64,000 bases of DNA from Sesamum alatum (Eukaryota > Streptophyta > Magnoliopsida > Lamiales > Pedaliaceae), in NCBI GenBank assembly GCA_034509735.1, contig JACGWO010000002.1, forward strand, positions 41,347,855-41,411,854, read 5' to 3'. Positions 13,101-24,073 of this stretch are shown here, piece after piece. The first letter of the stretch is position 1. The number at the start of each line of letters is the position of its first letter. A program made the position numbers and the translations under genes. The notes under the pieces were generated by a model. That model was not told where the DNA came from. It searched no databases and worked only from the letters and a program-made list of their open reading frames with translations.

Positions 13101-13885
13101 TAACTTAAATTAATAATCAGTCAAATGGAGCATCTTCAAGTCCTAATTTTCATCATCGAAGATTGAAAATAATCCAAGTCCTATGCTGAATAATGTTACA
13201 GCCCCAGCTTAGTTCCTTCCCATATTATTTTTCCATTTGCGTCTCAACCAGAATGAACATTTCATGAAATATAAATAAATTGATCAGCCTATATCCTGTT
13301 AAGAGCATGAACGTGGCATTTCTAGTTGAATAGTTGCCATGAAAAGGCTGATGGAAGTCCATTTTTTTGCTGAAGAAAAGAACATTTTGAGCCATGATTC
13401 TGAATTAAAAGCAAGGTGGCATATATTTAGGCACAGTAGTGCTGGTGTAAATGTTCATATGATATGAACATCAAACACCAACAACTAAGTAGGTTAATAC
13501 AGAAGAAAGAACACAAAAAAGAAAAAAATGTAAGGAGCACCTCAGTGTGAAATCATTTTGGTATTTGTAGTAATTGTAAACTCAAAACACAAAAATGGGG
13601 TTGTAAAGTGCACTCCTGAAAGAGTTATGACTAAGTTAATCATGTGGTAATTCTGCTAAAACAAAGTAGGCAAAGGAAAGAGAAGCTCACAATAATCTCA
13701 GCAATGACACGTGGCTGCCTTAATGGCCTGAGAAGATATGCAAGTACTCGCGTAAGCACAACAACCAGGCATATCTGTAGTATCAAAAGAGGAAGTGCAA
13801 AATGGAGAGGATCATCCCCTTGAAAGACCCCATTTGAGGTAGCCTTCATGGGCGGTGGACATTTGACGGTTGCATTAGAAGCCAT
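10179..13885 (-). CDS. CHX18: cation/H+ antiporter, CPA2 family, CHX18-like, three exons
   Basis: The product is a monovalent cation/proton exchanger of the plant CHX clade, expected in endomembranes or the plasma membrane with a role in K+ and pH homeostasis. Exons on the minus strand are 13691-13885, 11472-12473 and 10179-11384, all phase 0 with GT-AG borders, giving 800 residues, typical of CHX proteins. The N-terminal two thirds is the Na_H_exchanger domain with many membrane segments. Recognisable motifs include [39 protein letters not shown], the [12 protein letters not shown] motif holding the conserved Asn-Asp pair, and [19 protein letters not shown]. The C-terminal 350 residues form the soluble regulatory region typical of the clade. 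The N-terminus ([17 protein letters not shown]) closely matches Arabidopsis CHX18 as I recall it. The ATG at 13883-13885 is chosen because the homology begins there. Intron 1 is about 1.2 kb. Transported ion and location are family inference. Confidence 0.95.
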
Positions 13886-15794
13886 TTTGTAGCAAATCAA
13901 TACCAGATCAACTAGAAACAGCTGATAATTCTCTCTTTACTGCCTGCATAATCAGATTGACATAACATATGAAGAGAACAGATGATTCAAAAGACTATGC
14001 ATCATTTGATGCAGCACCAAAAGCTAAAAAGGTTCAGTTATAGAAGCATGTTTCATTTCATTGAAATGCAACTTGTGGAAGTTTACTTGTAGCTAATCTT
14101 TTTTGTCAAAAAACAGCTGATATTCACACAGTTTCTTCAAAGCTTATAGAAATCCATTGGTAAGTAATTACTCAAGTTAAACAAAGCAAGAAAGCCAACC
14201 AGAGGAGTGCTTTCTTTCCAATAGCAGTAGTGTGGTCCAAATCCTTATGTAAGGGGTTAAGATCAGCATATACGCTGTGTTCTTACGTAATTTCCTCTAA
14301 TGAGAGTTTGTAATAATAATGACCATTCATTAAACAAGTTAAAAGTCCTTGATTCCAGGTCATCCAGCATTAGGAGATGAGTTGGGTGTAAATAAAGAAA
14401 TCAGGACATTCAAAAGTGTGGCGCATGTATAAAGAGTGTCATAAATAGGGGCTTACATAAACCAACTCTACCCGACCACCCGCTCGAACAGCATCACGCC
14501 GCCCCTAATCCACCGGTTTTAATTTCTAATAAAAAAGTTTTAAAACATAAAGACACTTTATGTTTGGGTCTGGTGGCGTTTTTAATAATTACAATTCACT
14601 TAACCATAATCCACCCATTATATCTATTTCGTATATATCTATACATACATATATATTTATAAAATACTTATATACTACTTATCTATTTCTTTTCATATTT
14701 GCTTTAAGGCTCAAATGTTTTTTAATTCTCACAATCTTTATCACAGTGAAACTTTCATTTCCTTTCATGACTCTTCTTACCAGAATTTTTACTTTTTCAT
14801 AGTGACGATTTAATTTCAACTAAACATAATATATTTTTATGTTTGATTAATATTACACTTGGGTCACATTTATAAATAACTTTGGAATACAATAAAATGC
14901 ACTTCAAGTTTCATAATTTGACAACCCGACCACTAATCTTGAAAAGTTTATAGAATTCACCTCTGAGTGTAGCAAGAAGACTTAAAAACAACTGTTCAGG
15001 CAAAAACCAAAAGAAAAGAAAAAAGGCTTCAAAGTTAAAAATAATACTAATAATTAGAAAAATGAATAAATATGCCTAAGAAGTTATAACAAGGGATTTG
15101 TATTTAAAAGAACAATGGCCCACAGATTCCACACACACACCATAAAAGGGACAAAAAAAAAAAAAAAAGATTAAGTCTCCGTGGACGATTCTACATATAG
15201 TAATAGTGCCTAGTACGTGGGGTATTCCGCAGTATACCATGCGATCACGGAGGTGGGTGGTTTCTACATGAATAATTTCGTTAGCAAATCCAAGTACAAT
15301 CAACGACAAAATTGTCTTTTCACCACTAAATCCAGATTCATAAACCTACATATTCTGCAGACTGGGAGTGGGGACTCTACCACGTCTTTCCAACTAACTC
15401 TTCTTCCACGAAGGACGCACCAAAAGATTGTGAATCTACAACATAAAATGACCGTAATGCCCTCGACTCCTCATTAAAATAACAAAATCCAAACGTTCAC
15501 GATCGAATTCCCCATTCCTAATCTTTGTATTCCCATTTACATTTTACACTGATGAACCGAACCAACAATTAACTCGGTAGAGAGTTTCCGCGTCACCACC
15601 AGTACTTCCAGATGACATCGTATCTATACGTGTATGTATGTGCATACATGTATGTATAGATAAAGAACAAATGAAAGAAAGAAACCTGCGTATACTCTCG
15701 GATCGCCGGAGAATTCCTTTCGGGGGATTGTCCAATTTCACCACCGCACAATGCGTCGTCCCCTCAAACTCATACTGAACTGTTGATTTGACGG

Positions 15795-15795
<1 letters not shown>
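13886..15795 (-). promoter_or_regulatory. CHX 5' region with a possible leader intron
   Basis: On the minus strand a good acceptor (TTATGCAG at about 13944) lies 58 bases upstream of the CHX start. A possible upstream donor (CGCAG/GTTTC at about 15685) follows a 5' UTR-like, CT-rich stretch at 15686-15830. This suggests a non-coding first exon near 15.7-15.8 kb and a roughly 1.7-kb leader intron. The donor is weak, so this is inference. Within the interval I see no other gene; 14540-14890 is simple AT-rich sequence. Confidence 0.35.

Positions 15796-15829
<34 letters not shown>
15796..15829. repeat. (GA)n microsatellite
   Basis: A run of about 16 GA dinucleotides. On the minus strand it reads (CT)n just upstream of the inferred CHX leader, a frequent plant core-promoter or 5' UTR arrangement. 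Confidence 0.85.
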
Positions 15830-15833
<4 letters not shown>

Positions 15834-17186
15834 ACAGACGTTCGTCTTTCGCAGGGGTGAATGACTCTGCAGGGAACTTGATTGTCGTCTACTGTGTATA
15901 AGAAGAAATTAGAGCTGTAACGTGCATTGGACTTGCCAGATACTTATACTGGGTTTTAGAGGGGCGTTTTCGTCATTTTCTATAAAAGTGAAAAATATAT
16001 ATTTGTTTAAATTTTTTGATTTTTTTTTCATTTTAATTTATATTAATGTTTATATGATGGTTTATCTATTTATATTAATTTATTTCTATTTATATGATAG
16101 TTTATGATACGGTGAAAAATCTTGGGGCAAGTAATTTTAAAGATGTTCAATATTTTTCAGGTGCATTTGAGTTGATAGATTTGAATTTAGTTACGATTTG
16201 AAACAAATGAATTTAAAATTCCTTTCTATTTTGAATTCACTTATTCAAAATTCTTGTTTGGATTTATAGTAATTTGTGCACTAATTTTAGAAAATTTCAA
16301 AATAATTTAAAATAATTACGTTGTTTGTCATAAATGTGCCTAAAATCTAATGTGTTCAATGAATGATTTAAATTCATTGATTTACTTTATGAGTCAAACA
16401 TTAGAGATTTGAATTATGAGTTTCAAACTCACAATACTATGATATATTAAAAATAAATTAATCCCTACATATTCATAGGATTCCAACCATAGTTTCTGGA
16501 TCATGAAATTTTAATTTTGCCATTTAAATTAAATAATTGACTCAATATCTATCTATACTATATATTTATCTATATTATATATTAAGGAGAGCATATTTTT
16601 TGTATTTCTTCTTTTTTTGTTTGTTTTTTAATATTCTTATTCTTCGATTATCTTTTTGATAGTTATCCTTTTTTTGAAAAAATAAATCGTACACTTTTTA
16701 TCATCATATTCTTATAAATTTAACACTCATATATGATTTTAGTATTTTACATATCATTTATTAAATAATAAATATTTTATTTTAAGTTATATTATAGGTG
16801 GTGGGGGCCATCAAAGAGCATTGGGAAGTCAACGGTAGCATCCTTTTCTGTGATGAGTGATTATAGTTGTTACCGCAGCATTCTACACCGCTTTTGAGCC
16901 GCCTTTGTAGAACACGCACAAAGTGTGAGTGCGACTTCCAAATTTCCAATCCATATTTACGGAGGAAATTCTTGTTCTAATTTGTTTTTTTTTTTTTCAA
17001 ATTTGAATTAAGGGTTAAATATGATTAACACTTTAAAGTATTCCGCTCACATTAATTATTCCCTCAAAATATTAAAATTTCCCAAAAGAAAAAAAAAACT
17101 CTAACCTTTAATTTATGAGTTTGAAAGGTCAATTTTATCCTTAGAAAAATTGTTTTTTGAAAAAATAATTGAAGTGATTTTTGAAA
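15830..17186. other. AT-rich intergenic DNA
   Basis: Mostly AT-rich sequence with one more balanced patch at about 16798-16960. No coding motif, RNA gene or terminal-repeat structure was recognised before the MITE starting at 17187. Confidence 0.5.
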
Positions 17187-17616
17187 GTGTAGATTACAGT
17201 TATTTTTCCTGAGGTTTGACATAATTACAAATATCCCCTCATTTTTTAGAAAATTACAAATACCTCACTGGGGTTTGTAACTGTCTAACAAATAACCCAT
17301 TTTCATCCACTTTTATGGGTGAACTGACCAAAATGCCCTTATGCAAACTAAATTATTTTTAAATTTTTTGAATTTTTTTTTGGACTACAATGCATATGGA
17401 GATGTTTCTTAAGTTTTTTACACAGAGGAGCAATAATGCAATTTGCCTCGGTTGATTTTTCTACAATTTTAACTAAAAAAGTTCAAAGACAAAATGGTCA
17501 ATTTTAAGCTTTTGGTTGAAAATTACAAACCTCGGGGGAATATTTGTAGTTTTTCAAACAATGAGGTGGTATTTGTAATTATGTCAAACCTCAATGGAGG
17601 TAGTTGTAATTTACCC
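17187..17616. mobile_element. MULE-type MITE, family A, copy 1 (430 bp)
   Basis: A non-coding foldback element with long terminal inverted repeats. The left end reads GTGTAGATTACA and the right end is the complement of GGGTAAATTACA. Inside each end come related blocks around GAGGTTTGACATAATTACAA. Flanking 9-mers TTTTTGAAA (17178-17186) and TTTTTAAAA (17617-17625) match at 8 of 9 positions, consistent with the 9-10 bp target duplications made by Mutator-like transposases. The inner sequence is homologous in reverse orientation to the element at 34079-34505. Confidence 0.8.
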
Positions 17617-18901
17617 TTTTTAAAAAGCCAAAATTACCATTTGTCCAAGCTTTGTCTAATTCTAATTCCATTTGTTCATCGAGCTAGTTTTATTTTGGTA
17701 ATAAAGTACTTGGAGCTAAGTTTATTTTAGTTTCACTTGTTTATCAAATCAAATTAAATATAAATTTATAGATGAAATATGTGATAATTGAAATATTTTG
17801 ATAAATGGAAAAGATATCTTTGAAAAAGTGAGTATGACTAAAAAAAAAAGAAAAGAAAAAGTGAGCATGAAAAAGAAACCAAATCTAGCATTGATTGTTT
17901 AGTATTAGTCAAACTATAGTTAGCTACACGACGTCGTTAATGGCCTAATTGATTGAGATGCATGTGTAAGGTATCTAGGGCACAAGATTTGCATGCCCTC
18001 ATTTAATGCAGAGATGAAGGAGATTGAAGGGGCTATTATTGCCTCTTGTATTTGGATAAATTGTATAAACTTTTTATTTGTTTTTATTGAAATTTATTTG
18101 AAATTTTCAGTTCATAAATATAAAAGTTTAGCTGATGAGATTTCTTAAACAATTAAAATGGTTTAAAATTACAGGAAATATAAATACTTAAGTTCTATTT
18201 CAATTTCTATTTTTTAACACATATTCATATAATGTGGATATAGTTTTTTTTTTCAATAATTTAATAGGACATAGTACCTAGATTGCAAAAGTCAAACCCT
18301 CCCAACTTGGCAGCATTCTCTTATAAAATGGTTATTTAAATTGATTTTTATTTTGTTAAAATAAAATGATGAACTGTTATTTATTTCGAATAAATTAATT
18401 TTAATCATCCACATCTAATATCTTAGCAAGAACTATAATAATTTATATTAACCACCTACTATAAAGTAGAATAACATTCTTGTTGGCGGGGTTTGAACTC
18501 ATAACCTTAAAAGTTATGGGGTCTCAACTTTGTTAATTGAACTAAATCTCATTGGTAAATTAATTTTTACTTGTAAAACTGAACATGATAATCCCAACAT
18601 ATATACAAATATAAATTAATTAATCACTACAGTATAATTCTAGGTGGATCATAAAACCTATTAAGAGTTGATATGACTATAATCCAATCAAGTTCGTACG
18701 AGTTTATAAGTTGAGTTCAAATAATTTAATATTTTTAAATATATTTTATTATATTTTTATCAATTGAACTGATCTCACAACGACTTTAAAACTTATGTCA
18801 CAAAATATATTCTCACAATTTTGTTAGTATTTAATTCTTACCCACCTTTTTTCTTCCAAGGAAAATATTTATTCATATGATCTTAAATTCTAATAATTCT
18901 G

Positions 18902-18991
<90 letters not shown>

Positions 18992-20282
18992 ATATGACAA
19001 AGCATATTATGTCAACATTCTAACATCTTATAAGTTCTGATATTTTATTTATCTAAATATTTTTTAGAGTTTATTTTTAAAAAAATAGATTTAATATTTT
19101 TAATGTTTGAAAATATTATGATAAGTTGTTTTAAATAAGTTTAACCAAAGATCCTCTTAATTTGTATCTATACTATATATTATTGGAGAGGACTATTTTG
19201 GTGTCCAAATTATTTTGGTCTGTCATTTTTTTTAAGCAAATAAACTTTTTTAACTTCTTCACTCATCATAATCTTCCATATTTTTGTAGTTTTCTCATGC
19301 ATTTTTATCTTATATATATTATCTTATATATATTAGGTAATTTTTCACTCTAAAAAATAAATAATATAATTTATCAAAATACTAAATATTTTTTAAAATT
19401 TATGTATATATATAAAATGTGCCACATTTATTATATTTAATAAATGGAGTTCAACGAATTTTCATCATCTTGAATTGAGGATCGAATTTTCTTTGTTCTT
19501 CTTGATTGGACGACAAGTGGGCCTTTAAAATAGTAAATTGGCCGTTGGGCTTCTTTCAAGCAGACCAACGGACATTAGACTTTAGTGCTTAAATTCCAAA
19601 TTAGGTGAAGTTATTTGCAAGGACAGTGCATTTATCGCAATTCTTTTGTCATTACTAGCAGCAGCGCGCGGTCTCTGCACGCATAAATTTTTTAAATATA
19701 AATCAAAACAAGCAAAAAAATCTTTTAATTATAAACAAAATGATCTACCATAGGCACTCTTCGCAAGTATGATTTTCTCTTAGTATAATGCAAATATAAT
19801 ACTGATTCTTGACTTTATTGCATAAACTCCTGATACATAAACTTGTTGAAGTAATTCTTACAAATATTATTGCCTTATGTTTGACATTAATTTCAACTTA
19901 TTGGCATTAATTCTATCAAAATAGTGAAATAGGATATGGTATTTTTATTAATTTGAGTAATTGCATCTAATATTGATTTAAACGATAGTAAAATAAGATT
20001 ACAAATTACGCCAAATAGAAATTACAATACAAAGTATATTCCTACAGAAAACAAACACCAATCATTAGTAACTTAACGAAAAATTACCGAAACTTTAGAA
20101 AAGCTCATTCACCTATAGTACCTAAAAAAAATTATTTATTTATGCAAGCAAGCAATCTCCCTTCAAATCCTTCAAAAATTGTGATTGAAACTTTGTGGTG
20201 CTTGGACATCTATTGTGTAGGGAACTTCCAACAACAAAGAACTAATGACAGATTGAATTATATACATATATGCGCATCACTT
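17617..20282. other. AT-rich intergenic DNA with microsatellite
   Basis: No gene was recognised. The interval is dominated by AT-rich sequence and includes the long ATT microsatellite at 18902-18990, annotated separately. A tRNA-like B-box motif in GGGGTTTGAACTC near 18488 may be a SINE scrap but cannot be supported further. Confidence 0.5.
18902..18990. repeat. (ATT)n microsatellite, about 30 units
   Basis: An uninterrupted run of ATT trinucleotides of about 90 bases. It is the longest pure microsatellite in the window and is likely length-polymorphic. Confidence 0.95.
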
Positions 20283-20581
20283 TCTTTTTAGTCTTGGTGC
20301 TTGAGGATCCTAATCACAAAAGCCTCCATAACCTGCAATTCAAAGAGAAATTTAGTACTTTTCTTCATAAATGAATGTCAGAAGAAGAAAAAGGAGAGAA
20401 GAAATGAATTGATATTTAACTTTTCATATCTTGAATTGACGCCAAGCAAATAGAGGATAAGATAGAATAGTAGAAAATATCCCTCAACAGAGGCATAAAG
20501 TAGAAAAACAAAAAAACCGTGACGTTTTCAAACCTGAACTCAATGAGACTTCCAAAAAATACGAAGAAAGCTACCATACTC
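20283..20581 (-). other. two cryptic exon-like segments of an unidentified transcript
   Basis: On the minus strand, a T-rich tract ending TTTCAG precedes an open segment at about 20531-20581 reading LSMVAFFVFFGSLIEF, which ends at CAG/GTTTGA. A second segment after TTGCAG at about 20332 runs to about 20283. Joined in phase, the frame closes after a few residues (RLWRLL then stop). The splice-like borders are suggestive and the peptide is hydrophobic, but I found no upstream exon and recognise no family. It could be the 3' end of a small membrane-protein gene, a non-coding transcript, or chance. Confidence 0.2.
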
Positions 20582-21763
20582 AACTGAAAAAAAAATAAAA
20601 AAATTTAACCTCAATATCTCATTTCGATTTCAGTAAAATGGCTATATCCAAACTTTAACTGGAATTCCAAATAATGATTCAATCCAGTAAGTGAAATTGT
20701 AATAGTACATTGCAATAGATTCTTGCCTAGTTATTTTACCCCTTGTTTTAATTACCATATGTCACAATTAGGTGCATATTAATTAAATAAATATTTATAG
20801 TACCAATCAAAATCAAGCAATTAACCTGAATATATTTGACAGTAAATTGGAAAGAAATATAAACATATTGATAATCTGAAGACAACCAAATTTCCAATTG
20901 CAGTACATCATAACTAATTTACATTTACATTTACAGAAAACTCAAAAAGTAACGATCAAAACCATAAAAAATCAGGAGCAACCCAAAAATTAGTGTTGAC
21001 ATCAAATCAATGAGGAAGACATAGTTTAAATCTCTAGCACAATTGCTGAGGAGCATGTGCCAAATCAACTATGTATTTATCATAGGTAATAGTGGAGATG
21101 AGAGAAAGCTAAATAGTCTTAGGAAATTAATATAATTGCCAAATAAATTATGTATTTATTAGAGATAATAATGGAGAAGAGAGAAAGCTATAGGAAACTA
21201 TAATTGGCTCAACGTCCACTACATAACCCCTCTTCTCATGTTCTCAACATTAATTGTATTATCTTTAAGGCATGCTATAAAATGTAGCAAGTCATCATAG
21301 GACTTGACAATGCAGAAATGATTAGTGAAATAGAGGCATTAGGTCATTCAGAAATTGAATTTTGGCATAGAGGAGCCGGAAAAGGAGGATATTAACCTCT
21401 ATCTTTCTATAAACAGAACTGGGTGGCAATTTGTGATGAGGAGGGTCAGGACTCAGGATGAAGAATCTGATGAATCACTGGGAGTTTGGGCTAAATTTCA
21501 GTCTTATATATGATATAAAATGCATAAATTCACAGACACAACTCATTTTTCCCCATTTGTTCTATACAATTTAAAAGTTGCATCATAAGACAAAATAACA
21601 CATGATTGAATACATAAACAAATTTAGACTAAACAGAGATCCAAAAGAATGAAAAGACTTAATTAAATTAACACAATGAAAGAAAATGAAGAAGATAAGT
21701 GAGGCCTAGATCAAAAGAACCTGTGGAAATGAGAATGCAAAGACAATCCAGCAGAAAAAGAGA
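20582..21763. other. AT-rich intergenic DNA with a possible transposase scrap
   Basis: No complete gene. At about 21326-21478 the plus strand reads EIEALGHSEIEFWHRGAGKG, then a stop, then further coding-like sequence in an adjacent frame. This weakly resembles the PB1-like N-terminal region found in some plant MULE transposases. The resemblance is from memory and is not enough to call a gene. Confidence 0.25.
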
Positions 21764-21854
21764 TAATGGGCTCGGCGGAGAATCGCAACATCTGTTCCAA
21801 GTGCTATGCTGATTACCACAAAGATACAATGGCCAAGTTAGAGCGGCAGTAATC
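21764..21854 (+). pseudogene. fragment resembling an A20 zinc finger (stress-associated protein)
   Basis: The plus strand encodes MGSAENRNICSKCYADYHKD followed by TMAKLERQ and a stop. The core, GSxxxxNxCSKCYxDY, is the second half of the A20 zinc finger seen in plant stress-associated proteins (SAPs). The first cysteine pair and the whole C-terminal AN1 finger are missing, and sequence upstream of the fragment is not homologous. I read it as a short gene fragment, possibly moved by a transposon. The match rests on a short motif only. Confidence 0.35.
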
Positions 21855-23867
21855 AAATAAGAGCAATTAGGGATTGATGAATTGGTTCATGGATCAAGTT
21901 ATGCAAAAACTACCGAGATTGAGAGTGATGATTCTGCCACTCGGGTTGTGATTAGAAACATGTGTGAATTATGCAGGAAAATCTTGAACAGTAAAAAGAG
22001 AAATACGGCGAGAATTTCGTGCTGCAAATTAAAAGAAAAGAAAGAAAATAATAAATTAAAAGAAATCAAGAAATAAAAATAAATTTGATCTTCAAACAAA
22101 AGCGAAAGAATCGTGCATTCTTGATAATCAACACTACAAACTACAGAGTAATATACTAATGACCGAATTATAGTGCCAAGAAAATATTGAACAAAAGACT
22201 CAAAATAAATACTTCTCTTATTCTAACTACACATGAAAACAACCCAAATAAAATCTTGCATAAACTCAATCAAATGGTGAATCTCCTCCAATGAAGTGTG
22301 TTTTCTAGCCAAAAGAGCAAATTGTCTTCCCATTCATATTTTTGTTATTTTTTCTATTTACTTTATTTTTTGGAGATTGCTAATAATTTGTTTTTCCTCT
22401 ATGTTTAGTCACATCTTATTTCCATGTTCATCTTTCCATATTTTATTGGAAGTTCGAGCTTAAACAGTTTGTGGTTGCCTAAAGAAAATTGCACTTATAT
22501 CTTTAGTCGATAAAATGCTCATAAAAAAAAATAAAAAATCTTGCTATTGTCGAAATATACTTAACCAAAAGAAGCTGAAGTCTTCTACCTCTTAAAGACA
22601 AAAATGAGGAAAAAAACTGCAACACTGTCATATAAAAATAAATTTACAAAGTCAGTATAAATCTGAGCTCAATATGCTAATCGCGGCGAACATTTAAGGA
22701 GATGCACGAAGTAAATCGAGTCAGTTGAAGTTTCTGCAATCACTCCCGAACTCAATCGATTCCCTTGCTCCAATGAAGAAGAATTTTTTGGAATAGATGC
22801 AAAATGTTCCAAAATGATTTTATGACTCAAGTCCCGTCCTTACAGTCCGGGTTCGAATACTGAGCTTCGCTTCATTCACTTCGTTCTTCGCTTCGCTTTT
22901 CCCCCACCCACCTTGGACCCAATTATTGCTGCTCAGGCAGCAGATAATTGGGGGTGGAAGCGTTCCCGTCCGGATTATCTTCTCTTTCTTTCAAGTAGAT
23001 TGGTGGATATTTGATTTTATGGTCTCTCTTTGAATTAAGACTTTGCTGGAAAGGATATAGTTAATTTCACTGTGAGCAAAGAAAAAGGAAAAGAGGTACA
23101 ATCTATCATGAGGGTCTCTAAACTCGTGGTTATTCCACAACATTCAGAAAATTTTAATGTATCTGCGCTTAGAAATTTAAAGAATTCAGAAACAGAGTCC
23201 TTTAAGCTACACCAAATTGGAAGTAGAGATAATTGCAGAGTGAACACTAACATCATGAAAGAGAGAGAGAGATGAATATCATAATCACAGATAAAATGGG
23301 GCAACTCTCGTACAAATGAAAGAGACAAAAAAAAAAAAAAAAAATGATAACAGGGGAAGTTCCAAGAAGAAAACACTTATCCTTGACTGCGGCTTTTCTT
23401 CATACAGGTGAGATGTTTCCAAAATTCTTTCACTTTCTTTTTGTGTTTTAATCTGTAAGTAGCATTTCAAACCAACTCACAATTTCAGTGTACAAATACA
23501 CGCACACACAAACAGAAGAAAAAAAGAAACAAAAATATAGAAACAAAATAGTGGAAGCTATTTCACCTCAATTCCCCTCAAAATCAAAGAAGACCCATCC
23601 CAACCACCATGCCAGCTCCTCTCGGTTTTCCTCCTCCGGTGTCGCATCCCTGTCTGCCCGAAGAGCGAAGGTGTGATGGAGGAATGGAGGGTGGTGTTCA
23701 TAGTTCCGAGAGAATATTTCATAGTGTTTGGTTTTATTTTTAGTTTGTTTTGTTTTGATTTGTGGAGATAGAGAGAGAAAAATAGAGATAAATAAGTGTG
23801 TATTAGAGATATAGTGTATGTTTGGATTTGTTTTTGGAGTTAATTTTAAATAGTGTAAAAATATATT
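21855..23867. other. intergenic DNA with unassigned open segments
   Basis: A plus-strand open segment at about 23039-23275 (KLVVIPQHSENFNVSALRNL within about 78 codons) starts after a stop and has no recognisable family; it may be a decayed exon. A GC-richer patch at 22840-22975 contains TCCGGGTTCGAATAC, a tRNA-like B-box, which may mark a SINE fragment. A further GC-richer patch at 23600-23690 looks like a gene-start remnant on the minus strand but leads to no open frame. Confidence 0.3.
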
Positions 23868-24073
23868 ATATGTATTATGTTATATATTGGGAGATAAAAA
23901 ATATTGTTCATTGTCAAATCATGTCTCTTTTATATATTTTTATATATGTATATAGTAATATTTATTTTTTATATGTATTGTGTTGTATATTAGGAGACAA
24001 AAAATACTATTTATTGTCAAATCATGTTTCTTTTATACATTTTTATAAATGTATATATATAATAATAATTGTT
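23868..24073. repeat. imperfect tandem duplication, unit about 103 bp
   Basis: Two diverged copies start at about 23868 and 23971. Both contain ATATGTATT followed by a GGAGA(T/C)AAAAAATA block and TTGTCAAATCATGT(C/T)TCTTT. It is AT-rich and non-coding. Confidence 0.7.

Noticed and set aside
21668..21856. Hydrophobic minus-strand frame that could be a membrane exon
   Set aside because: No acceptor site precedes it, and the opposite strand carries the A20-like fragment, which explains the open reading better.
22840..22975. tRNA-like B-box (GGGTTCGAATAC) suggesting a tRNA gene or SINE
   Set aside because: No cloverleaf can be drawn and no A box, poly-A tail or target duplication was found. Similar isolated B-box-like phrases occur near 18488, 35335, 48049 and 56392.
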